Shown: piece after piece, positions 15,782 through 20,849 of the stretch | Layout of the letters: each line of letters opens with the position of its first letter | Position numbering within the stretch: position 1 is the stretch's first letter | DNA from: an uncultured Woeseiaceae bacterium | Lineage (GTDB): Bacteria > Pseudomonadota > Gammaproteobacteria > Steroidobacterales > Woeseiaceae | DNA length: 20,849 nucleotides | Direction of reading: 5' to 3' | Assembly (NCBI GenBank): GCA_945787435.1 | Contig: CALZHX010000155.1 | Location: forward strand, 1-20,849 | The notes under the pieces: model-generated | What the model was told of the DNA's origin: nothing | Seen by the model: the letters and a program-made list of their open reading frames with translations, nothing else | The model's database searches: none | Position numbers and translations under genes: made by a program

Positions 15782-15801
15782 TCCATGGCACTCGCCGTGG
15801 A
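15782..15801. other. Stable short hairpin upstream of the small membrane-protein gene
   Basis: TCCATGGC (15782-15789) and GCCGTGGA (15794-15801) pair over 8 positions, one of them G:U, around the tetraloop ACTC. No T-run follows on either strand, so it is not an intrinsic terminator. It ends 12 nt before the ATG at 15814 and includes the only weakly purine-rich sequence near that start, so it might affect translation. A smaller GGAGG/CCTCC hairpin lies at 15751-15763 in the same 72-nt gap. Confidence 0.4.
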
Positions 15802-15813
15802 AAATGATGTTCT

Positions 15814-16032
15814 ATGTGGGTTTCACGACCAATCTACGAAAGCCTGCCGTACCTGTACATGCTTGCCGGTGCGATGTCGCTGGCTGCGTCAATGTACATC
15901 AATCACGGCTACTGGCCGACAATATGCTTCGCGACCGGGGTGGTCTGCCTGGTTGCAGGATTAGCCGTATTACTCAAGCGTCGTGACTATCGCGTCACCG
16001 ACAAGCGTGTTGGGCAACGCCCGGATCGCTGA
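15814..16032 (+). CDS. Small two-helix membrane protein of unknown function
   Basis: The 72-residue product has two hydrophobic segments, about 13-29 (YLYMLAGAMSLAASMYI) and 34-54 (WPTICFATGVVCLVAGLAVLL), then a basic tail (KRRDYRVTDKRVGQRPDR). That suggests a hairpin in the inner membrane with both ends in the cytosol. ATG 15814 is the only possible start, since an in-frame TGA lies at 15805. The overlapping frame from 15804 has two start codons but reads as non-family, non-membrane sequence, and I treat it as a shadow. Its stop lies 4 nt from the stop of the convergent AAA-FHA gene. I recall similar short proteins (PLYE-LPYLY followed by two helices) in gammaproteobacteria but no function. 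Confidence 0.65.
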   Translation: MWVSRPIYESLPYLYMLAGAMSLAASMYINHGYWPTICFATGVVCLVAGLAVLLKRRDYRVTDKRVGQRPDR

Positions 16033-16036
16033 GAAT

Positions 16037-17281
16037 CTACTCGCCGACGACCGAAGCCTCGTCGTCGCCATCAGAGTCATCAAGAAAATCTTCCTCGTTC
16101 GCCGGTTCGCTTCGACGCAAATCGGTATAGACGAGTTCGTAGGCACCGAGTGTCACCACGTCGCCGTCTCTCAGCTGTTGCTTCTTGACCTGCTTCTCGC
16201 CCATGAATACGCCATTGGTGCTATTTAGATCCTCGATCGTGCAACCATTCTCATCGCTGACAATCTGCGCGTGATGTCGGCTAACGAATTTGCTCTTGAT
16301 GTAGATCTCGTTGTCTGGTGAGCGTCCGACGATGATGCGTCCGGCGGGGAACGCTTGCACCGAAATGCTCTCACCATCGTTACGCACTTCGAGCTGCGAG
16401 ATATTGCTGCGATCATTGAGGCGCTCGGTAACCTGCTGCATCTTTCTGTAGCGGCCTGTTGTGCTCTCGTGTTCTTTCCAGTCGAGCTCGGCAACCGCTG
16501 ACATGATGTCATCAGCACTTACCGTGGGCTTCTCATCTGCGAATGAGCACAACATCGCTGTGTCGCACAAGGTATTGATCAGGCGCGGTACGCCGCCTGA
16601 GTACCGTTGAATAATATCGAATGCGTCTTCTTCAAACAGTTTGCCATCGGGGCGGCCGGCGACGGCCAGGCGATGATTGATGTATTCCCGCATTTCGCGG
16701 CTGTCGAGCGGTCCGATGTGGAACCGCAGCCGGACACGTTGCACAAGCTGCTTAAGGCCCGGCGAATCGAGCGTGTCCTTGAGTTCCGGCTGGCCGGCAA
16801 GAATGATGCGGAGTACCTTTTCTTTATGCGTTTCGATTCCTGACATCAGGCGAATTTCCTCGAGCACCCTGTGCATGAGGTTTTGCGCTTCGTCAACGAT
16901 GAGTACTACTTTTTTGCCATTGGAGTATTGCTCGATGAGGAACATGTTGAGCATGTCGAGCAGCTCGACTTTGCGCTTGTCGAACGGCTTGAATCCGAAT
17001 TCGGTGAGCACGGCCTGAAGGAACTGCGTCGGTGTGAGCTGCGTCTGCGATACGACCGCATAGACGACGTCGTCGTCCAGTTCGTCGAGAAATGACTGCA
17101 ATAGCGTCGTCTTGCCGGAGCCGATTTCACCGGTAATGACGACAAAGCCATCCGCGAGCCATATGGTTGACTCCATATAGGCTTTGGCCCGGGCATGCTG
17201 CTTGCTCCAGTACAGGAAATCCGGGTCGGGAGTCAGCCGAAACGGCTGTTCCCGCAAATTGAAGTGTTCGAGGTAAGGCAT
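16037..17281 (-). CDS. ExeA-like AAA ATPase fused to a C-terminal FHA domain
   Basis: The 414-residue product starts MPYLEHFNLREQPFRLTPDPDF, the opening of ExeA/GspA-type ATPases. The Walker A is GEIGSGKTT (51-59), the Walker B VVLIVDEAQ (125-133), and GGVPRLINTLCD (229-240) is the sensor 2 region of the family. After a linker, residues about 313-388 form a forkhead-associated domain, with GRS (319-321), SRHHAQI (334-340) and LNSTNGVFM (352-360), the residues that bind phosphothreonine. The tail is very acidic (EEDFLDDSDGDDEASVV). Classical ExeA helps place the type II secretin and has a peptidoglycan-binding end; here FHA takes its place and no secretion gene is in the window. No transmembrane helix is evident. 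It lies 75 nt after purK on the same strand. Confidence 0.92.
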   Translation of the reverse strand: MPYLEHFNLREQPFRLTPDPDFLYWSKQHARAKAYMESTIWLADGFVVITGEIGSGKTTLLQSFLDELDDDVVYAVVSQTQLTPTQFLQAVLTEFGFKPFDKRKVELLDMLNMFLIEQYSNGKKVVLIVDEAQNLMHRVLEEIRLMSGIETHKEKVLRIILAGQPELKDTLDSPGLKQLVQRVRLRFHIGPLDSREMREYINHRLAVAGRPDGKLFEEDAFDIIQRYSGGVPRLINTLCDTAMLCSFADEKPTVSADDIMSAVAELDWKEHESTTGRYRKMQQVTERLNDRSNISQLEVRNDGESISVQAFPAGRIIVGRSPDNEIYIKSKFVSRHHAQIVSDENGCTIEDLNSTNGVFMGEKQVKKQQLRDGDVVTLGAYELVYTDLRRSEPANEEDFLDDSDGDDEASVVGE

Positions 17282-17356
17282 GTCGTATTCTTTCGACTCA
17301 GTTTACCCGCTTTTTCGGGATTCCGGCTATATCGTAGTTCCTCACGCTTTGGTGAA

Positions 17357-18433
17357 TTACGTCACACATTGGTTTATGCGCTCGATCAAGGTGTCGCGGC
17401 CCTCGGCGGAGTTGGCCACCACGGTGATATGACCGAGTTTGCGACCCGGCCGGGCAGACTTCCCATAGTCGTGCAGAGCGCCGTCACCCAGCTCTCTGGC
17501 CGCATCCGGAATGGTCCCGATCAGGTTAACCATGCCGGCGTGACCGACTGTTGCGGTCGACCCTGGCGTCGCATTGGTCATGGCCAGGATGTGATTCGAG
17601 AACTGGCTGGTCTGAGCACCCTCGATCGTCCAGTGCCCGGAGTTATGAACGCGAGGCGCAAATTCATTGGCCAGCAGCTCGTCGCCGACGACGAACAACT
17701 CAAGCGCAAGAACACCGACATACTCGAGAGACTCAAGCATTGCGCGCAAATACGTTGTGGCGCTGTGGGTTAACGACTCGTCAGCGACCGGCGCACGCGA
17801 TACGCGCAGGATTCCGTCAGCATGCTCATTGTGTGTCAGGCAATAGGTTGCAATGTCACCGTTTGCGCTGCGCACGCCGATCGCCGAGACCTCATAGTCG
17901 AAATTAATCCATTGCTCGGCGATCAACGCCTGCCCGCCGAGCTCTTGCCAGGCCGCACCGACCTGCTCCTCGTTCTGCAGAACGAATTGCCCCTTGCCGT
18001 CATAGCCCATGCGCCGGGTTTTGATAACGAGGGGCAAGCCGATCGATTCGATGGCCTGGATCAGGTCATCCATCGAGTCAATCTGATGATACTTCTGAAG
18101 CGGTATGTCGAGCCGTTCGAACAACCGTTTCTCGGTCATCCGGTCCTGGGCGAGGCGCAGGGCATCGGGTGGCGGGTAAACCGGTACCTTGTCATTGAGA
18201 TCCTGCAGCGCTTCAACGGGGACGTTCTCGAACTCGTATGTCAGGACATCGCATTTCTCGGCCAGTATGGTCAATGCGACGCGATCGTCGAACGCTGCCT
18301 GGATGACCGGGCCTGCTTTGGCGGCGGGTGGCGCATCGGACGGATCCAGGTAGTAGCACTTGTGCCCGAGCTCGCTGGCTGCATATCCGAGCATCTGACC
18401 GAGTTGCCCGGCCCCAATAATGCCGATGCGCAT
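17357..18433 (-). CDS. purK: 5-(carboxyamino)imidazole ribonucleotide synthase
   Basis: PurK uses ATP and bicarbonate to carboxylate AIR to N5-CAIR in purine synthesis. The 358-residue product is an ATP-grasp enzyme. It has the N-terminal MRIGIIGAGQLGQML (1-15), EFENVP near 67-72, the ATP-binding lid region VIKTRRMGYDGKGQFVL (about 136-152), EQWINFDYEVS, and the C-terminal NEFAPRVHNSGHWTIEGAQTSQF, all standard. The length is normal. It starts 3 nt after the purE stop, and the N5-CAIR it makes is the substrate of PurE. An operon darP-purE-purK, possibly extending into the AAA-FHA gene, is likely. Confidence 0.97.
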   Translation of the reverse strand: MRIGIIGAGQLGQMLGYAASELGHKCYYLDPSDAPPAAKAGPVIQAAFDDRVALTILAEKCDVLTYEFENVPVEALQDLNDKVPVYPPPDALRLAQDRMTEKRLFERLDIPLQKYHQIDSMDDLIQAIESIGLPLVIKTRRMGYDGKGQFVLQNEEQVGAAWQELGGQALIAEQWINFDYEVSAIGVRSANGDIATYCLTHNEHADGILRVSRAPVADESLTHSATTYLRAMLESLEYVGVLALELFVVGDELLANEFAPRVHNSGHWTIEGAQTSQFSNHILAMTNATPGSTATVGHAGMVNLIGTIPDAARELGDGALHDYGKSARPGRKLGHITVVANSAEGRDTLIERINQCVT

Positions 18434-18436
18434 CGG

Positions 18437-18925
18437 CTAGCTTCTCGGGTCGGGGTCGGAGAGAACCTTGTCAGTCTGGTTCTGCCGAAATTGATCAAGC
18501 GCGCTGGCGACAGCTTCGTCATCGTTGGCAACAATGGCAGCCGCGAGCAGTGCGGCATTTGTAGCCCCGGCCTTGCCGATGGCCATTGTGCCGACCGGGA
18601 TACCGGCCGGCATTTGGGCGATCGACAGCAGCGAATCCATGCCATTCAGGGCTTTGGATTGCACCGGTACACCGAGGACCGGCACACGTGTCTTCGCGGC
18701 CGCCATACCCGGCAGATGCGCGGCGCCGCCGGCTCCTGCAATGATGACCTGCAGTCCGCGTTCAACAGCGGACTCTGCATACTCAAACAACAGGTCGGGC
18801 GTGCGGTGTGCAGAAACCACCGTTACTTCATAATGCACGCCGAGCGAATCGAGCATGGCACTCGCATGCTGCATCGTTTCCCAGTCGGACCGGGAACCCA
18901 TGATGATTCCAACTTTGATACTCAT
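18437..18925 (-). CDS. purE: N5-carboxyaminoimidazole ribonucleotide mutase
   Basis: PurE moves the carboxyl group of N5-CAIR to carbon 4 to give CAIR, the step after PurK. The 162-residue length is that of class I PurE. The substrate-binding motifs are present: GIIMGSRSDWETM (6-18), SAHRTPD with catalytic His40, and the GAGGAAHLPGM and PVLGVPVQSKALNGMDSLLSI segments. The ATG abuts the stop codon of the upstream gene (TAA directly followed by ATG), so it is coupled to darP. The last 20 or so residues are polar and not conserved. Confidence 0.97.
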   Translation of the reverse strand: MSIKVGIIMGSRSDWETMQHASAMLDSLGVHYEVTVVSAHRTPDLLFEYAESAVERGLQVIIAGAGGAAHLPGMAAAKTRVPVLGVPVQSKALNGMDSLLSIAQMPAGIPVGTMAIGKAGATNAALLAAAIVANDDEAVASALDQFRQNQTDKVLSDPDPRS

Positions 18926-19414
18926 TTACGCGATTTTACCCAGAATCTCGTGAATACGCCGGAAAATCTTGCGACGCACGGTCTTCTCGTCCCTCTCACT
19001 GAATGCGACATCGAGCTCGGCAAGTAGTGACCGCAAACCCGGGTCCGGCGTACCTGTCTCCGCAGCGAAGGCATCAAACGCCGCTGTTCCATCTCGAACG
19101 ATCCGGTCCCGCCACTTTTCGGCTCGTGCGAATACCTGTTTGTCACGCGTGTCGTCAGCGCGCAAAGCGACAAGGGCAAGACGTATCTGCTCCGGGTCGA
19201 GGTCGCGCATCAGCTTGCCGATGAGCTGTTTTTGTCGACGCAGCGCACCGTGCGCTTTCATATTCCTTGCCTTCTTGACGGCATCGTAAAGGCGCTCATC
19301 GAGCGCCAGTGACACGAGCTCGGCGTCACCAAGCGAGATGAGCTGCTCGCCGAGTGATTGCAACTCCTGCTGCGCGCGTTTTCTCGCGCTTTTGCTGGGC
19401 TTTGAATCGGTCAC
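18926..19414 (-). CDS. darP: Dual-action ribosomal maturation protein DarP (YjgA)
   Basis: DarP binds late 50S precursors and helps mature the peptidyl transferase centre in gammaproteobacteria. The 162-residue product shows the family pattern: a basic N-terminus SKSARKRAQQELQSLGEQLISL, LDERLYDAVKKARNMKAHGALRRQKQLIGKLMRDLD (about 39-74), and the C-terminal RKIFRRIHEIL. The start is GTG at 19414; no ATG fits, and a GAGG lies 12 nt upstream, rather far. In E. coli yjgA also neighbours pmbA. Here the two are divergent with 16 nt between start codons, so their promoters must lie within each other's coding sequence. Confidence 0.93.
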   Translation of the reverse strand: MTDSKPSKSARKRAQQELQSLGEQLISLGDAELVSLALDERLYDAVKKARNMKAHGALRRQKQLIGKLMRDLDPEQIRLALVALRADDTRDKQVFARAEKWRDRIVRDGTAAFDAFAAETGTPDPGLRSLLAELDVAFSERDEKTVRRKIFRRIHEILGKIA

Positions 19415-19430
19415 CGGATAAGCTTACCTC

Positions 19431-20750
19431 ATGGGACGAGAGGAACTTGAAGCCCTTGTGCGCGTGGCGCTCGAGGAGGCGAAACAGCGCGGCGTGGATC
19501 AGGCGGAAGTAGCGGTTAGCAGTGAAACCGGACTGTCCGCGACAGCGCGTTTGGGCGATGTGGAAAATCTCGAGTACACGAACGATCGTGGTCTCGGAAT
19601 CACCGTATTCAAGGACAAGCGCAAGGGCAGCGCGAGTACCACGGACATACGTCCGGAGTCGATTCGCGAGGCTGTCCAGAAGGCCTGCACATTTGCCGAC
19701 TGCACGGCACAGGACCCGCACTCCGGCCTGGCCGACGCAGATTTGATGTGCGCGGATCCTCAGGACCTGGATCTCGATTTCGCCTGGCCGATTGAAGCGG
19801 CCGACGCCATTGACATGGCGATTGCCTGCGAAGACGCCGGCCTCAAGTTCGATAAGCGGATCGATAACTCGGAAGGCGCGACTGTTTCGACCCACCGTGG
19901 TACGCGTGCCTACGGTAATACGCACGGCTTTATCGACAGTTTCTCCAAGTCGAGCCACAGCATCAGTTGCGTTGTGCTCGGCAGTCAGGATGGCGAAATG
20001 CAGCGCGACTACTACTACAGCGCGGCGCGAGATGCGGCGGACCTCGAGGAGGCGAAGTTCATTGGCGAAACCGCGGCACAACGCACGATCGGCCGCCTGG
20101 GCGCGCGCAAGATCAAGACGACAAAGGCGCCCGTGCTGTTCACACCCGAATTGGCGCGGGGTTTTATTGGCCACGCTATCGGGGCGATTGCGGGTGGCGC
20201 CCAGTATCGTCGTGCGACATTTCTCCTCGATGCCGTGGGAGAGACCATTTTTCCGGAATTCGTCCGTATCGAAGAACGACCGCATATGCCAAAAGCCATG
20301 GCGAGCGCGGCCTACGACGCCGAAGGCGTGGCAACTTACGATCGTGATATCGTCGCCGATGGTGTGTTGCAGGGCTATGTGCTGAGCAGCTACTCGGCGC
20401 GCCGGCTCGGCTTGCAGACCACGGCAAACGCGGGCGGTACGCAAAACCTGATTGTGCCCGGCACCGGCGGCGATCTCGAATCGCTGCTTGCCGAAATGGG
20501 TACTGGCCTGATTGTCGAGGAGCTCATCGGGCATGGCTTGAATGCCGTCACAGGCGACTACTCGCGCGGTGTGGTCGGTCAATGGGTTGAGAACGGCGAG
20601 ATTCAGTACCCGGTGCATGAGGTCACGATTGCAGGCAATCTGCGTGACCTGTACCAGCGCATCGCCGCGATTGGCGTGGATCAGGACACGCGCGGCGGGA
20701 TTCGCTGCGGTTCGTTGCTGGTCAGCGAAATGACGATCGCCGGAAATTAG
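19431..20750 (+). CDS. pmbA: Metalloprotease subunit PmbA (TldE)
   Basis: PmbA is the non-catalytic partner of TldD; the heterodimer forms a hollow particle that degrades unfolded peptides and trims some peptide leaders. The 439-residue product lacks the HExxxH motif seen in TldD, as expected. It has GLGITVFKDKRKGSASTTD (about 54-72), HGFIDSFSKSSHSISCVV, and the C-terminal EELIGHGLNAVTGDYSRGVVGQWVENGEIQYPVHEVTIAGNL segment that defines the family. The ATG follows a stretch with no strong ribosome site. The distance from tldD (about 4.1 kb) means the two subunits come from separate transcripts. Confidence 0.97.
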   Translation: MGREELEALVRVALEEAKQRGVDQAEVAVSSETGLSATARLGDVENLEYTNDRGLGITVFKDKRKGSASTTDIRPESIREAVQKACTFADCTAQDPHSGLADADLMCADPQDLDLDFAWPIEAADAIDMAIACEDAGLKFDKRIDNSEGATVSTHRGTRAYGNTHGFIDSFSKSSHSISCVVLGSQDGEMQRDYYYSAARDAADLEEAKFIGETAAQRTIGRLGARKIKTTKAPVLFTPELARGFIGHAIGAIAGGAQYRRATFLLDAVGETIFPEFVRIEERPHMPKAMASAAYDAEGVATYDRDIVADGVLQGYVLSSYSARRLGLQTTANAGGTQNLIVPGTGGDLESLLAEMGTGLIVEELIGHGLNAVTGDYSRGVVGQWVENGEIQYPVHEVTIAGNLRDLYQRIAAIGVDQDTRGGIRCGSLLVSEMTIAGN

Positions 20751-20849
20751 TTATCACGCTGCGAGTCCAGGCGACAATGACTGCTATGCGCCCGAAACCA
20801 GCCGTTCACATGGTAGGCTCTGAGAGACTGCTTGTGACCCAAAGCGGAC
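20751..20849. other. Intergenic stretch after pmbA, no gene supported
   Basis: These 99 nt hold no complete gene. An open frame starts at ATG 20777 and runs to the edge (24 codons), but nothing in it supports coding. The final bases (about 20827-20849, ACTGCTTGTGACCCAAAGCG...) resemble a short motif that I recall as recurring between genes in marine and soil gammaproteobacteria. No clear terminator for pmbA is seen. Confidence 0.4.

Noticed and set aside
15804..15986. Alternative 60-codon frame over the small membrane-protein gene
   Set aside because: It has two ATG codons with better spacing, but its product has no membrane or domain pattern, whereas the frame from 15814 gives two clean transmembrane helices and a basic tail.
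17316..17329. CCCG/CGGG hairpin between purK and the AAA-FHA gene as a terminator
   Set aside because: The stem is only 4 bp and the minus-strand side has no T-run after it, so termination is not supported.
17822..19027. 401-codon open frame on the plus strand
   Set aside because: It is antisense to purK, purE and darP, all of which are clear family members on the minus strand. Its translation has no recognisable motif, and long antisense frames are expected in GC-rich DNA.
19326..20618. 430-codon open frame on the minus strand
   Set aside because: It is antisense to pmbA over its whole conserved length, and its composition (rich in R, H and A) is that of a shadow frame.
20777..20849. Start of a further gene at the window edge
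   Set aside because: Only 24 codons are visible with no ribosome site or family signal.

Overview
The window is a gene-dense, GC-rich stretch of a bacterial chromosome. Gene content and order point to a gammaproteobacterium. The clusters holA-nadD-rsfS-rlmH and maf-rng-yhdP-(nitrilase)-tldD, together with yjgA/darP next to pmbA, are typical of that class, and YhdP and DarP are proteobacterial families. I cannot place it below class level by eye. Almost all the sequence is coding, with many start/stop overlaps.

Layout. (1) 1-781, minus strand: hisI, followed 2 nt later by the 5' part of a single-pass membrane protein gene that leaves the window. (2) 887-3977, plus: cysS, sufE, yidD and a multi-pass membrane protein of unknown function, all overlapping. 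(3) 3941-4345, minus: an orphan MerC-domain membrane protein that overlaps the preceding gene tail to tail. (4) 4385-7710, plus: a variant Trm112-like gene, holA (TTG start), nadD, rsfS, rlmH and maf. This links replication, NAD synthesis, ribosome silencing and methylation, and nucleotide-pool cleaning. (5) 7695-7722: a near-perfect REP-like palindrome that contains the maf stop codon. (6) 7738-15363, plus: rng (RNase G), yhdP (giant AsmA-like envelope protein), a Nit1-type carbon-nitrogen hydrolase and tldD, followed by a large terminator-like hairpin. (7) 15562-16032, plus: two small genes, a 58-59-residue soluble peptide with an amphipathic tail and a 72-residue two-helix membrane protein. 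(8) 16037-19414, minus: yjgA/darP, purE, purK and an ExeA-like AAA ATPase fused to an FHA domain. (9) 19431-20750, plus: pmbA/tldE, divergent from darP with only 16 nt between start codons. The last 99 nt hold no supportable gene.

Working together: TldD and PmbA form one heterodimeric metalloprotease; here their genes flank a block of about 4 kb holding the pur genes, the AAA-FHA gene and the two small genes. PurE and PurK act in consecutive steps of purine synthesis. SufE serves iron-sulfur cluster assembly beside cysteinyl-tRNA synthetase, so cysteine is a shared substrate.

Most of the window is ordinary housekeeping sequence. No phage, CRISPR, IS transposase, tRNA or rRNA was seen. The least explained material lies at 15364-17281 (terminator-like repeat, peptide gene, hairpin-preceded membrane gene, AAA-FHA ATPase) and at the REP-like element at the end of maf.
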